This document shows, in pieces, positions 1 through 10,565 of a stretch of DNA of 64,000 nucleotides. Location: the NCBI RefSeq assembly GCF_000142805.1, contig NC_013082.1, positions 620,001 to 684,000 of the forward strand, written 5' to 3'. Both the position numbers and the translations under genes were made by a program. Under the pieces are notes generated by a model that saw only the letters and a list, made by a program, of their open reading frames with translations, had not been told where the DNA came from and did not search any database. The DNA comes from Lachancea thermotolerans CBS 6340. Lineage: Eukaryota > Ascomycota > Saccharomycetes > Saccharomycetales > Saccharomycetaceae. Position 1 is the first letter of the stretch, and each line of letters opens with the position of its first letter.

Positions 1-214
1 ATTGATCCTCAGAATTGAAGATGTTCTGGGCCGCAAATTGCCGAAGGAGAATGTGGACAAAGGAGTCATTCTATCGCTGCGAGACACAGTGGACAAAGCC
101 AACGGTGAGGTTGTCATGGAGCTGAATAGGAGGAACAAAGAGAAAGTAGCGAGAGGCAAAGGAAGACGTTCCAGGATGCACTCAAGAGAAAACATGGACA
201 AGGAAGAACAGTAA
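1..214 (+). CDS. RRP3: ATP-dependent RNA helicase Rrp3, C-terminal end (partial)
   Basis: The gene enters from the left edge and only its last 70 codons are here. The tail reads KLPKENVDKGVILSLRD, then VDKANGEVVMELNRRNKEK, then a basic end (ARGKGRRSRMHSRENMDKEEQ). This matches my memory of the C-terminus of the DEAD-box helicase Rrp3, which acts in nucleolar 18S rRNA maturation. The helicase motifs lie outside the window. Position supports the call: RRP3 (YHR065C) sits beside SSZ1 (YHR064C) in S. cerevisiae, and both are on the same strand here, with TFB1 (YDR311W) between them. The gene converges on TFB1 with about 110 bp between stop codons. Confidence 0.8.
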   Translation, partial: LILRIEDVLGRKLPKENVDKGVILSLRDTVDKANGEVVMELNRRNKEKVARGKGRRSRMHSRENMDKEEQ

Positions 215-326
215 TTACTTTTAATAGATACGTGAGCACAATATAACAAACTAGAAATCTCCATGATAGGCGTTTTACAGCCAGGTATTTGTATTTATTG
301 GTGAGTACGAATTCGTGATAGGCCAA

Positions 327-2192
327 CTAAACTACTTCGGCAGAGCTCGCCGCATTTGCTGCATTAGCTGCATTCGCTTCTGCTACAGCAAGCTCGTACT
401 TTTCAATGGCCAGATTCAATGAGCCTAGCACTGAGCTCAGGTATGCATTGCAGCTACTCGCTAGCGTTTCACCCTGTTTGTCTGTCGAGCCTTGGACCTT
501 GTTAAGTAGCTTATTAACCTTTTCTGGGCATTGCTTGAGAAATCCATACAGTTTTTTGACCGTGGGTGCTTGTCGGGCTTCACCACTCTGAAAGTGGATA
601 TAAAAGTGCTTCAAAAACTCACAGCAAGTTCCGTGTAAGACACGGCAGCTTTCTAATAGGTCACCAGGTAAAGGGGTTTCAATTTCCTTTGTTGACTCGA
701 TAGTCGTTATACCAGTATTCGCTCCAACCACTGCGTTGAAGTTGGTGTTTTTCGCTTGTTTGGCATTAATTTTGACGGCTTTTATAACGTTCTGATTAGC
801 AGTGTTATTAGCTTTTTTATCATCGTTGGCAACCTTTGTTAAGTCGATTGACTTTGTTAGCCCGTCGAGCAGCAAATTAAGTTGATGGGATATTTCTTTC
901 GTACCCACTTTAAATCTCTCACCTTTATGCTCTGTACCAGCAGTTTCTCTAACGGCGGCCATTCGTTGCTTAACCTTTATCTCTATGTAAGTTGCTTCAT
1001 CCTCCTCTTCAAGGTCACTATAGAGCAGCTCTTCTCGTTCTTCCTTATCTGCATCATCAGCAGCTAGATTTGTTCTAGAATACTCATTCTCCAACGACTT
1101 GATCATTTTTTGGCTTAACCTGTTCATGCCCTTCAGGATATCTACAACTCCATCTGTATTTCCGTTCACGTCAACCCCCGGTATCATTGTAAAGTCTGGC
1201 TTGTTTCCTTTCCTTTCTGGGTCGTCATACTGGTTACCGTCCAAGTCAATGAGCTTTTTGACCGGGTGTTGTAGCATTTCGTCGTCCTTTCTGTCAAATT
1301 CTTGATCTAGAGTAAGGTACCGATCAATGATCATATCACCACGGTCACTTTGCATAATTCGCTCACCTCTCAGTTTCCGGAATAATTTGGACGAGAAAAA
1401 TCGAGCCCAGAACTCCTGCTCTTTGAAGTTTTTAGGCACATTGTCATCATACGCCTTCTTCACGATCGGATAGGTTTGGAAGATAGTCATAATTTTCTCT
1501 CTTGATACACTCACATTGACCTTGTTGTCAGATGATGCCACGGGTTTGATTGTCGAGAGGACATTGTAAGGACCCGTTCTTTGAGAAGTGGTAAGAGCGA
1601 AGGCTCGTAAAAGTGGAATCCTGGTAGACCAGAATTCATCAGGCGGCAGCCCTGAATTTATGACAGCTTCTTGAAACGTTTTCATTAAGCCTTTATTTTC
1701 TTTTAGTAAAGATTGCTGAAGCTTGAGGTTCGTGAGAAGCTTCTCGCGAGAGAGAGAGTCGTCCAGCGTTGAGGTGTTGATCAAAGGAGCAGCCTCGGAA
1801 GGCGCAGGCGCGAGGCTGGACTCTTTGCGCTTTTTTTCCTCAAAAACCTCTTCGTCTTTATAACGGGCAATAATAAGCTGAAGAGTCTCTTTGATATTGT
1901 CCATCACAGTTCTATTGTTGAATGAGAATACATGACTAGGTAATGGAGCTTTGACCTCATTTCCATCAGCATCTTTGCGTTTCTTGGCTTCATTCGCTTT
2001 GCCTATAAGCCTTAGCATCATCTTTTCGCTAGACGCTGGCGTAGCTTGCAATTTGTCGATGGTGTTCAATGCGACCTTATGCGTCTTGTCACCATCGGTT
2101 GACCTCCATAACAGCTCAGCTGGCGATGCCTCTTCATCTATAGTCAGGATCCCTGAGACCTTCTTGAATACTGCGGCGCCCGAGTGGGACAT
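327..2192 (-). CDS. TFB1: TFIIH core subunit Tfb1 (p62)
   Basis: This 621-aa protein is close in length to S. cerevisiae Tfb1 (642 aa). Tfb1 is a core subunit of TFIIH, used in RNA polymerase II initiation and nucleotide excision repair in the nucleus. The N-terminus (about residues 1-115) reads as the PH-like domain that binds acidic activators and TFIIE. Two BSD domains follow, near residues 163-215 and 230-285; the second carries the EFWARFF core (260-266). The C-terminal half is charged and helical, as expected for the part that contacts other TFIIH subunits. The start is the ATG at 2192; the next gene upstream is divergent SSZ1, 1.9 kb away. It is the YDR311W member of the interleaved block. 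Confidence 0.95.
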   Translation of the reverse strand: MSHSGAAVFKKVSGILTIDEEASPAELLWRSTDGDKTHKVALNTIDKLQATPASSEKMMLRLIGKANEAKKRKDADGNEVKAPLPSHVFSFNNRTVMDNIKETLQLIIARYKDEEVFEEKKRKESSLAPAPSEAAPLINTSTLDDSLSREKLLTNLKLQQSLLKENKGLMKTFQEAVINSGLPPDEFWSTRIPLLRAFALTTSQRTGPYNVLSTIKPVASSDNKVNVSVSREKIMTIFQTYPIVKKAYDDNVPKNFKEQEFWARFFSSKLFRKLRGERIMQSDRGDMIIDRYLTLDQEFDRKDDEMLQHPVKKLIDLDGNQYDDPERKGNKPDFTMIPGVDVNGNTDGVVDILKGMNRLSQKMIKSLENEYSRTNLAADDADKEEREELLYSDLEEEDEATYIEIKVKQRMAAVRETAGTEHKGERFKVGTKEISHQLNLLLDGLTKSIDLTKVANDDKKANNTANQNVIKAVKINAKQAKNTNFNAVVGANTGITTIESTKEIETPLPGDLLESCRVLHGTCCEFLKHFYIHFQSGEARQAPTVKKLYGFLKQCPEKVNKLLNKVQGSTDKQGETLASSCNAYLSSVLGSLNLAIEKYELAVAEANAANAANAASSAEVV

Positions 2193-4083
2193 CTCGAGTT
2201 CCTCAGCACTGACCCATTGCTAAGGTACGCCTTTGACATCTTTGAATTTTCAGCTCCAAGATCCATCTCCATGGGAACTTTGAAATAATTTCACGTGACT
2301 GTGAAGAAGCCTCTAGCGCTGGAAACCACGCAAGGGCATACCCGCGCGATTGAAGATTTGCGGGCCACTCGCACGTTGAGTGGCTGCAAGTGGATACAAC
2401 CGGTTTTGTTTTTGACTAACTCAACAGCGCAGCCAAGCTCTACAGCGCCACACGGATCGTTAGAACCTGTTCCCAGCTGCCGTACAGTTGGGCCAATATT
2501 GAGAAACCATTGCTTCGAAGTCCAGCCCTCAAAGCCCTTTTAAAAGCTGTTGGTTTTTTTGACGACGTTTCTCATGTAAAATGAAACTTTACACCTCCAT
2601 GAGGCGGTGCATCTTTCGGCATTTTTGGGCTTTTCTTGCATTTATTTATGTCTCCCACTTCGGCAATACCCTAAACATCGCAACTCCATTCTGCAATATT
2701 TGTTTGGTGCACTTTACTGTTTGGTTTACGCTTGCCGCAACGAGGGCTTCGGTCACTCACATAGAAGGATTTTGACAAGCTGAGAAGGTTTCAATGGCTC
2801 AAAATCGCACTGCTTGCCCTGTAGTTATCTCATCTCCGCGCGGAGGCATTATCCAGCGTAATTTGTTCTCAAACACATAACACGTCTTGATTTCTTAACG
2901 TCTCTTTCTACCGTTTTTTGTTGGTTCCCTGAAGGAAACACAGACATAGAATATTGGCTTTTCTGCCCCCAGATCAAGTATCTAGTAGCACTATAGCGCA
3001 CATAGGGCCCTAATCTGGGGTATTTAATCGATTTTTACACTTTGCACACAGAGACTTTAAGTCTTCTTATTCGCAAGCGCGTTCCACTCCTTATAGTTGA
3101 CCCCATATCAACCCGGATGTTGCGTAAATTAGGCATTGCTGGTAGAGTTAAGTTGTGAATACTCCAGTGAACCTTGCGTATACAAGAGGGACATAAGCTC
3201 ATGTAGACATAACGGCAAAACAAAAATGTCGGTAGGCTCATCAAGCGATGTTCAGTGCAGTTTATAAGCTTTTGTACCTGTCGATCTTAGCCGCCGAGCT
3301 GGCGTGCCATCCCGTTTTATGTGATCATTGACCCAACTTGAGAGTAACAACTCATAAACCGCAGAGGCTGTACAGAGCATCAAGGCCGACCATATTCGGT
3401 ATACATCCTCTAAACATATTACTGTTAGCAAAAGGTCTCTCGAGCATTGCTTTGTTCTCTTGTCGAAATGCTTCCTTTTCCTCTATTTAAAAATGAGAAC
3501 CTTGATCCTAACATTTTTACCAAGCATTTCCGATATACTAAGTAACCTTTTATTAGCTGACTTGCTGGCCTTGCTAAAACCTGTACGTTATGTGTTGCAG
3601 CGGCTCGCCGTTGTGTACGTTCAACCTGCGGCCCTCAAGTCGCCAGAGGCAACATGAGACCCCGGCTGAGCAAGCAACAATCTACTCAAAAGACGCAAGC
3701 TTATACCAATAACTGTGAGTCGTGGGCGGATAGCAAGGGCTTGTCTTTCTTCACTGTTTCTTCTTAAGGTAATGCTGAACAATAATGAAATCAAGTGCGA
3801 TTATCTCCTGAGCGAAAGCCCTCAGAGCCTGAACACGCCTCAAAAGTTTCCAACTATTTGCCAGATCCTGAAACCCCAGCCTCCGATACGTAGAGCTACC
3901 GTGCACTTTCAGAATGAGATTCTTCTTCCAGAGGCTCGACACTGACACTGGCTTGGCATCTCTGGCACTCCTGGTACTTCTTTACGATACTGGAACTGCG
4001 AGAAACTACTTTTAAAATTTTTCAAGCTCATCAAGCCCAACAGCTAGAAGGAACCAAATATCAACCAAGCAGCGCCTTTTAAG
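2193..4083. other. Long divergent intergenic region between TFB1 and SSZ1
   Basis: About 1.9 kb without a recognisable gene, far longer than other divergent gaps here (118-333 bp). The open frames are all under 80 codons and none resembles a known protein. A CACGTG box lies at 2292-2297, about 100 bp upstream of the TFB1 ATG. Ribosome-biogenesis-like motifs lie just upstream of SSZ1. I saw no tRNA and no clear snoRNA boxes. Confidence 0.6.
4014..4032 (+). promoter_or_regulatory. RRPE-like and PAC-like motifs upstream of SSZ1
   Basis: AAAATTTTTC (4014-4023) matches the RRPE element. It is followed directly by AGCTCATC (4025-4032), which fits the PAC element (reverse form AGCTCATCGC) except at the next base. 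The pair lies about 55-70 bp before the SSZ1 ATG. In yeasts RRPE plus PAC marks ribosome-biogenesis genes, and SSZ1 is reported to be co-regulated with translation genes. The PAC match is imperfect, so this is tentative. Confidence 0.4.
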
Positions 4084-5706
4084 ATGTCCCCAATCGTTGG
4101 TATTGCATTCGGTAACACTACCTCTTCCATTGCGTACGTTAACCCTAAAAACGACGTTGACGTGATCGCGAACCCAGATGGTGAGCGTACTATCCCATCG
4201 GTTCTATCCTACGTCGGTGACGACGAGTACCACGGTGGCCAGGCCCTCCAACAGTTGGTCAGAAACCCTAAGAACACCATTATCAACTTCCGTGACTTCC
4301 TAGGACTGCCCTTCTCTGAATGTGACGTCTCTAGGTGTACCGCCGGTGCCCCAGCTGTCGAGATCGACGGCAAAGTCGGTTTCATTGTCTCGAGAGGAAA
4401 CGGGAAGGAGGAAAAGCTGACCGTTGACGAAGTCGTTTCCAGACATTTGAACAAGCTGAAGCTTGCCGCTGAAGACTACATCGGCCAGGAGTTGTCTCAG
4501 ACCGTCATCAGCGTCCCTACTAACTTTACTGACGCTCAGAAGGACGCTCTGCGTGCGGCTGCCAAGAAAGTTGGTCTAGAAATCATCCAGCTGATCAACG
4601 AGCCTTCCGCTGCCCTTCTGGCCCACACCGAGGCTTACCCATTCGAGGACGACGTCAACGTCGTTGTTGCAGACTTCGGTGGTGTCAGATCGGACGCTGC
4701 TGTCATTGCCGTCCGCAACGGTATCTACACTTTGCTAGCCACATCTCATGACAACAACCTTGGTGGTGAGAACCTAGATGCCGAGCTCGTCGAGTTTTTC
4801 GCCAAAGACTTCGAGAAGAAGAACAAATCTAACCCTAGAAAGAACGCCAAGTCGATGGCCAAACTGAGGGTCAACTCCGAGATCACCAAGAAGACTCTGT
4901 CAAACGTCACCACAGCCACAATCTCAATCGACTCTCTGGCTGACGGCTTCGACTACCATACATCCATCAACAGACTCAGATACGAACTTGTTGCCAACAA
5001 GGTTTTGAGCAAGTTTGCCCAGTTCATTGAGGCTGTTATCACTAAGGCCGAGCTGGATCCATTGGACATCGATGCCATTGTTCTATGCGGTGGGTCTTCC
5101 TTCACCCCAAAGCTGAGCTCCAACTTGGAATTCCTGCTTCCAGAATCTGTTGCCGTTCTGGGCCCACAGAGCAAGAACGCCTCTAACAATCCAAATGAAT
5201 TGCTAGCCTACGGTGCGGCTCTGCAAGCGCAGTTGTTGTCTAACTACGACGCGGAGGAGCTTGCTCAGGCTCTGGAACCAGTTGTCATCAACACTCAACA
5301 CCTAAAGAAGGCTATCGGCCTGGTTGATGCTGAGGGCAACTTCGTCCCAGTTTTGCTGCCTGAGACCTCATTCCCAGTTAAAAAGGACTTGACTCTGAAG
5401 AATGTCAAGGGCGACGTTCTGGTTGGTGTTTACGAGGGTGACCATCACATTAAGGAGACCGTTCAAGAGCCAGCTGCCAAGGAGGAGTCCAAGGCTGAGG
5501 ACGATGACGAGAGTGACTGGTCTGACGAAGACGATGAACCAGAAGTTATTAGAGAGAAGCACTACACTCCAGGCATCAAGCTTATGGAGCTTGGCATCAA
5601 GGGCGCTCAAGGTCTACAGCTCTCTTTCAACGTCAACAGGGAAGGTGTTCTGAGAGTTGCTGCTAGAGATCTGAAATCTGGTAACATCGTTAAGGGTGAA
5701 TTGTAA
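4084..5706 (+). CDS. SSZ1: Ribosome-associated Hsp70-like chaperone Ssz1
   Basis: This 540-aa protein matches the length of Ssz1 (538 aa), the atypical Hsp70 that pairs with the J-protein Zuo1 to form the ribosome-associated complex. That complex stimulates the Ssb Hsp70s at the ribosomal exit tunnel. The ATPase domain (about 1-390) shows the phosphate loops GIAFGNTTSS, VVADFGG and LCGGSS. An acidic linker (DDDESDWSDEDDEPE, about 474-488) leads into a short beta-type substrate domain. The lid of canonical Hsp70 is missing, which is normal for Ssz1. The start ATG at 4084 gives MSPIVGIAFG. Codon use is strongly biased, suggesting high expression. Confidence 0.97.
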   Translation: MSPIVGIAFGNTTSSIAYVNPKNDVDVIANPDGERTIPSVLSYVGDDEYHGGQALQQLVRNPKNTIINFRDFLGLPFSECDVSRCTAGAPAVEIDGKVGFIVSRGNGKEEKLTVDEVVSRHLNKLKLAAEDYIGQELSQTVISVPTNFTDAQKDALRAAAKKVGLEIIQLINEPSAALLAHTEAYPFEDDVNVVVADFGGVRSDAAVIAVRNGIYTLLATSHDNNLGGENLDAELVEFFAKDFEKKNKSNPRKNAKSMAKLRVNSEITKKTLSNVTTATISIDSLADGFDYHTSINRLRYELVANKVLSKFAQFIEAVITKAELDPLDIDAIVLCGGSSFTPKLSSNLEFLLPESVAVLGPQSKNASNNPNELLAYGAALQAQLLSNYDAEELAQALEPVVINTQHLKKAIGLVDAEGNFVPVLLPETSFPVKKDLTLKNVKGDVLVGVYEGDHHIKETVQEPAAKEESKAEDDDESDWSDEDDEPEVIREKHYTPGIKLMELGIKGAQGLQLSFNVNREGVLRVAARDLKSGNIVKGEL

Positions 5707-5851
5707 TTACGCTGGCACTTCTGACATTTTATAGATATATCTGTCTAACCTTTCAATAAAAAAATTGAACGCGAGAAATCACTGATACTGAAAAACAGGT
5801 AATTGGTGACTCTTCCACTTATCGCTAATTCAAACGCTGCGGTAAACAAAA

Positions 5852-6976
5852 ATGACACAAACACGCCCAAAAGTATTTGTTTTAGGCTTTGGATCCATTG
5901 GCGCTCTTCTTGCCTCTTGCCTGCAGCAGCAGACGCAGTCTGTGGTGGTTCCGCTGCTAAGATCTAGAGAGAGGCTTGGCGACTTCAAAAAGCTTTCTTT
6001 CAAGGCCGGCATCAGGGCGCTCTACCAGAAAGACAAACCTATCTCAGAAAGCGTGTTTGAGAATGCTTCCTGTCCAGAGCTCTTTCCACAGGACTGGAGA
6101 ATTGACAACTTGATTATCACTACTAAAACCTACCAGACAAAAGAGGCGCTTGCACCCTACATGAAGTACATACACTCCGACACTAATATCATCCTCGTCC
6201 AGAACGGACTGGGCGTTTTCGAAGTTCTGAACGACGAAATCTTTCTTGACTACAAACCTAATTTGTTCCAAGGTGTGATCTCCCATGGTATCTTCCATGA
6301 CACTGGTTTTACATTCAACCACGCAGGTTTTGGTGACATGAAGGTCGCAAGGCTCCCAAGCGAAGGTCCTGGTAGCATAGTGCAGTCCAACACCCTGATC
6401 GCGGACAACGCCAAGAACAACGAGCTGATTCGCTTGATGTGCTCCCCTGGTTACGCTGAGGCGCTAGCTGTCAAGCATATGACGTATCAAGAAATGTTGC
6501 TGGGACAGCTAGAAAAGTTCCTTGTCAACGCATGTATGAACCCAGTCACGTCTATCGTGGACTGCATCAACGGCGAGTTCAAAGACTGCGCAGCACCAAT
6601 TTTTAGCGCGATTGTGACCGAGGCCCTCGACATCTTGCGCGTCGCATACCGTCCGCTTTTCGACTACAAGCCACAGAGCGACGACTACCCCACCCTTGAC
6701 GTCGCGTCTATTCTGGACGCAGACAGAATGCTGGATTTCATCATCCACGTCGGCTGCGTGGTGAACAAGGAAAACAGCTCGTCCATGAGGCAAGATGTGG
6801 TCAACGTGCGCGAAACCGAAATAGACTACATTAACGGATACATCGTGACGCTTTGCGAAAAGCTTGGTCTGGGCCCAGAGCGTTGCAAGGTGAACCAGAC
6901 CATCGCAACGCTCGTCAAGCTCAGGCTGGAGCTGAACAGAACGCGCAAGCTTCACGGCGACAAGCGTGCCGTGTAG
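5852..6976 (+). CDS. PAN5: 2-dehydropantoate 2-reductase (ketopantoate reductase)
   Basis: A 374-aa protein orthologous by reading and position to Pan5 (YHR063C, 379 aa). It reduces 2-dehydropantoate to pantoate with NADPH, a step in pantothenate and CoA synthesis. The N-terminus has the nucleotide-binding signature VFVLGFGSIGA (residues 8-18). ApbA/PanE-type substrate-domain features follow, including TKTYQT and ILVQNGLG in the first half and a helical C-terminal domain. The ATG at 5852 is preceded by an A-rich context. It lies 145 bp after SSZ1 on the same strand, as in S. cerevisiae (YHR064C then YHR063C). Confidence 0.93.
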   Translation: MTQTRPKVFVLGFGSIGALLASCLQQQTQSVVVPLLRSRERLGDFKKLSFKAGIRALYQKDKPISESVFENASCPELFPQDWRIDNLIITTKTYQTKEALAPYMKYIHSDTNIILVQNGLGVFEVLNDEIFLDYKPNLFQGVISHGIFHDTGFTFNHAGFGDMKVARLPSEGPGSIVQSNTLIADNAKNNELIRLMCSPGYAEALAVKHMTYQEMLLGQLEKFLVNACMNPVTSIVDCINGEFKDCAAPIFSAIVTEALDILRVAYRPLFDYKPQSDDYPTLDVASILDADRMLDFIIHVGCVVNKENSSSMRQDVVNVRETEIDYINGYIVTLCEKLGLGPERCKVNQTIATLVKLRLELNRTRKLHGDKRAV

Positions 6977-7775
6977 AGCGGCGCTAGATATATACCAGGA
7001 TACACATTTAGATACACATATACTTTCGAAAAGATGCCCGCAATTCAAATTCTACGCTCGCTACCTGCACTTGGTTTTGTTCTTGGCCCTGCGCTGTTGT
7101 CGGACCTACGCGGATGTCCGTCTTTTTAAACATCGCCCGTCGCTGTTCTCTTTTTTTATGTACCCACTGGGGCTCTCAGGCGAAAGCGGAAAACACAATC
7201 CGGCGCAAAAGTCTATCCGGGGCACCAGCCAAGAAGCTTTTTATCTTCCTATTCATTGTAAGAATTTCCTACGCGCAGGTTCCAGTAATTCCGCGCCACA
7301 AACTCCCGAACAACCTCTTTTGTTGACCTCGTTCGTGTTAGTTTACAGTTACGAGCTCTCTTTTCGCAGAAACTGTCGCCGTGCGAAAGAACGAAATTAA
7401 TCTACTGTCCATCTCTGGCCGCGACAGATTTTCTTATCACCCAAGCTTCAATTCTACAAACACTTGGCCAAAAAAGACAAGCCTTTTGGTGCTGTGAAGA
7501 CCAGCTGCCCCTTCTCAATTAACGTGTGATTTTTGTGGCCACTACGGAAACTTTCCTCTCGCATATTTTAGTGGATTGTTCGCCCCTTTCGACTTTTTTT
7601 TGATCCAACGTGCAGCGCGCACAGAGTGATCAAATTTTTCTACATTACTATACTGGCAAAGTTCTTGGTTTAGACACTGACTGAGACGTCGTACCCCACA
7701 GCAGCAGAGTGTTGACGCTGTCGAGAAAGAGACCGGTAAATTCGGCACGCGTTCTGTTCCTGCTTATAAAGGACT
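6977..7775. other. Intergenic leader/promoter of SUM1
   Basis: About 800 bp between PAN5 and SUM1. It is rich in pyrimidine tracts such as the run near 7145-7160. One 144-codon open frame begins inside the end of PAN5 (6966-7400), but it looks like no known protein and I treat it as chance. No RNA gene was seen. Confidence 0.5.
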
Positions 7776-10565
7776 ATGGAACTCGCTTCCCCAGAGAATT
7801 CTTTTGAGCCACTTTCGACACTCAAAAACGAAAAACACACGAACCAAGCAGACGCCGGTATTTCAACAAACAACAGCAGCGGCGCGCAGCTTGACAACTA
7901 CAAGCACAGCGGCGGTCAAGAGACGGAATCCGAAACGGGGATACGTCCAGCAGCTGGAGCAGTAAAGGACGCACACGAAGGCCACGGCCCTGAGGCGACC
8001 GAATTACGTCCAGAGCAGCATCCCGGAGAAACCGTCGCCTCTTCAGAGCACGTGACGGTGGAGAAGCAGCCGGTGCTTGCGACCTATAGCGAGTCAAAGA
8101 ACGACAACGGAAGCGCGGCGCAACGCGGCCCCAGCGACCTGCACTCAATCCAATCGCAGGTGCAGCTTCATTCTGACGCTATTGCACAGCTTGGAAAGAA
8201 GGTTCAGCAAGTCGAGACTTCTGTGTGCAGCAACGACGAAGACCTCAACCAAGTGCTTGGGAACTTAACCTCGGCCACCAAAAGCCTTGCTCACAACCAA
8301 AGCGTTCTCGAGAACAAGCTAGAAGACCTTCTCAGAAACCAGGTAAACACAGATTCCTCGGTAAACAACCTGCTTGAAAAGTTGGATCAGGTTTCCCAGT
8401 TCCTCAACAAGGCCGCGAGAAATAACACACTTCTTGCCTCGGCGCCTCCGCAACAGATCCATAGGGGCCCAGGCAGACCACCAAAAACAAGAAACGGACT
8501 TGCTTCCGCTGCAGCCGCCCTGTCAATGACTAGTAAAGACACTCTGCCGGATAGCAGCGTTGGAATTCCACGCAGCAAGCGTATTTTCCAGGACTCTGAT
8601 TCGGCCACGTCCAATGAGGAGTCAGGAACCACGGCGGTCAACAGAACGGCTACCAGGAGCATGCCTTCGTCCGCACCTGACCAGGAGCTACCACCTGTCA
8701 AGAAGAGAGGCCCAGGTAGACCTCCAAAGAGGAGAAACCACTGGGCAGAGAAGAAGCGAGAAGCCTTGGCACAAAGTGCTTCCCAGGCGGGAGCTGGATA
8801 CCAGGGCGACGAGCAACCCCAGCCTTTAGGCAAGGATAACGGAGAGAGTAACCCCGGGGGGGATGGCGAAACTGAGTTTTCCACCTTCGAGGAGCCAAAG
8901 GTGGAGGAGGAAAGCTTGCCAGCGACGCCCTCAGATGACGGTATGCAGGCAGGCCCCTCTTCTACGCGGGCAGACGAACTGTACGGCGAGCAGAAAACTC
9001 ACCGTGGTAGAGGACGCCCCAGTACCAAGTCTTCGGACAAACCTCCCCCATTGACGCAGGCTCAAATCAAGAGACAGCAAGAACTGGAACGTAGACGCGA
9101 TGCGCGCGAGCAAATGCTTGTCTCGATGAAGTACAGCGATCGAAACAAAGCCAAGCTGTTTATGGAGTCTAACAAAGAGCTGCTTAGGGCCATGCGGGAA
9201 GAGGAGCGCAAGAAAAGAATGACCGCGTTCAGCTATGATTCTGCAGGGCCCGCCTCGAACGCGATGGTTGGCAACACACCATCGCCCAAACCGCCTTCCT
9301 CTAGCGAAAGCAGACAGCATCCTGCCTTCTTGCCCGTTTCCCAAGATAGTTCGGCTCAATCAGAGCACGATGTTGTAATGAGGGAGGAGTTCCGTGGAAA
9401 CAGTTCCGAGAATTTCCTTGAATCCCGTCCTTCTTCCCATGAAGACGGTCGTGAGGGAACGCCCCACTCTGAGGCAACTAATGAACCAACTGAGGAGCCT
9501 ATGCTGGCCTCTATAGCAGTTTCTTCAAGCTTTAATACGCCAGACCCAGGTGTTGTGCCCAGAAAAGTTGGGATTTTGTCGATGCTCAATGAGGACGTTG
9601 ACGACTCCGGGTCATCGAACAAGCGCCAGCTGCCTGATATCTACAAAGGTGGATTCGATCCTGAATTTCCAAATAAAAGGGAGAAGCTGGATGATGAGGA
9701 GAAGCGCGACTTCCGTTCGATGATCCCGATGCTTCCGGAGAAGAAGGACAACAGGGGCCGTCCTGCCAACAGCAGCAGCAGCGGTGATAATTCCACAGCA
9801 TTATTATTAGCATCCCCTGTTGAGCTTATCTGCAGAAACGGTTATTTCTACCGCAAATCTGACCGCGAGGTGCCTATTACAACAGGAACTTACTTGGAAT
9901 TTAAATTTAAATCTAAGGAGGATGATCTTATACGCCTAACTATGAGTCAAGAGGACTACGCTGAGCTTACAAAACAAGACAGAATCAACGCTTACTTCCT
10001 GAAGCCTGAAATCAAAGAGGAAACTGAGTTTGCGTCTGCAATTTTGAGCAAAATCGTTCTTACTGAGAAATATGTCAACAGTCTCGAGTATTTCCTCATG
10101 GAGTTTCGGTGGGAGAACAGACTTGTCGGGCTAGGCCTTAAGCTCAGAGAGTCTAAAAGGACATGGCAAAGGCGTAAAGCGTTGTTTGCACTCTTCGAAT
10201 TCTGGAGGGACAAATCAAGAGAAAAAAGAGGGTTTCCGGAGTTTACTATGATGCACGCCGTGAAGGAGATGGAGAACTACAGAATATTCATTAATCGCTC
10301 TGTGTCGTGGTTTTATAATCACATCACCCTTCTGAAAATGGTACTATTTGAGCTCTGTGATAACATCGATACTCAGTGGAGGGAATGGATGTTTCCAAGA
10401 GGGCAGCCTCTGCCTGTTCTTGGGGGTTCTATAACTGAGGACAATTTTAATGAAGCCATTGATGAAGTGTTGGCCTTGGATTTCTTGGAAGACGGAACCG
10501 AGAATCGTGACATCAGGGCGAGCTCCATGCCCAATCTACCCTCTGATTCAGCAACCGAAAATTGA
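7776..10565 (+). CDS. SUM1: AT-hook transcriptional repressor Sum1
   Basis: A 929-aa protein that I call Sum1 (YDR310C, 1062 aa). Sum1 is the DNA-binding repressor of mid-sporulation genes; it recruits the Hst1/Rfm1 deacetylase and also acts near replication origins. Three AT-hooks are visible: RGPGRPPK at 230-237 and 311-318, and RGRGRP at about 410-415. A heptad-like helical region lies around 120-215, and a basic coiled region (QIKRQQELERRRDAREQ) around 430-447. The C-terminal third (about 680-900) looks folded and aromatic-rich. The N-terminus is disordered and rich in E, Q and S. It sits between PAN5 and RPP1, as the interleaved ancestral order predicts. Confidence 0.88.
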   Translation: MELASPENSFEPLSTLKNEKHTNQADAGISTNNSSGAQLDNYKHSGGQETESETGIRPAAGAVKDAHEGHGPEATELRPEQHPGETVASSEHVTVEKQPVLATYSESKNDNGSAAQRGPSDLHSIQSQVQLHSDAIAQLGKKVQQVETSVCSNDEDLNQVLGNLTSATKSLAHNQSVLENKLEDLLRNQVNTDSSVNNLLEKLDQVSQFLNKAARNNTLLASAPPQQIHRGPGRPPKTRNGLASAAAALSMTSKDTLPDSSVGIPRSKRIFQDSDSATSNEESGTTAVNRTATRSMPSSAPDQELPPVKKRGPGRPPKRRNHWAEKKREALAQSASQAGAGYQGDEQPQPLGKDNGESNPGGDGETEFSTFEEPKVEEESLPATPSDDGMQAGPSSTRADELYGEQKTHRGRGRPSTKSSDKPPPLTQAQIKRQQELERRRDAREQMLVSMKYSDRNKAKLFMESNKELLRAMREEERKKRMTAFSYDSAGPASNAMVGNTPSPKPPSSSESRQHPAFLPVSQDSSAQSEHDVVMREEFRGNSSENFLESRPSSHEDGREGTPHSEATNEPTEEPMLASIAVSSSFNTPDPGVVPRKVGILSMLNEDVDDSGSSNKRQLPDIYKGGFDPEFPNKREKLDDEEKRDFRSMIPMLPEKKDNRGRPANSSSSGDNSTALLLASPVELICRNGYFYRKSDREVPITTGTYLEFKFKSKEDDLIRLTMSQEDYAELTKQDRINAYFLKPEIKEETEFASAILSKIVLTEKYVNSLEYFLMEFRWENRLVGLGLKLRESKRTWQRRKALFALFEFWRDKSREKRGFPEFTMMHAVKEMENYRIFINRSVSWFYNHITLLKMVLFELCDNIDTQWREWMFPRGQPLPVLGGSITEDNFNEAIDEVLALDFLEDGTENRDIRASSMPNLPSDSATEN

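Noticed and set aside
6966-7400. 144-codon frame starting in the end of PAN5
   Set aside because: No resemblance to any protein, overlaps a real gene, and lies in what should be the SUM1 promoter.
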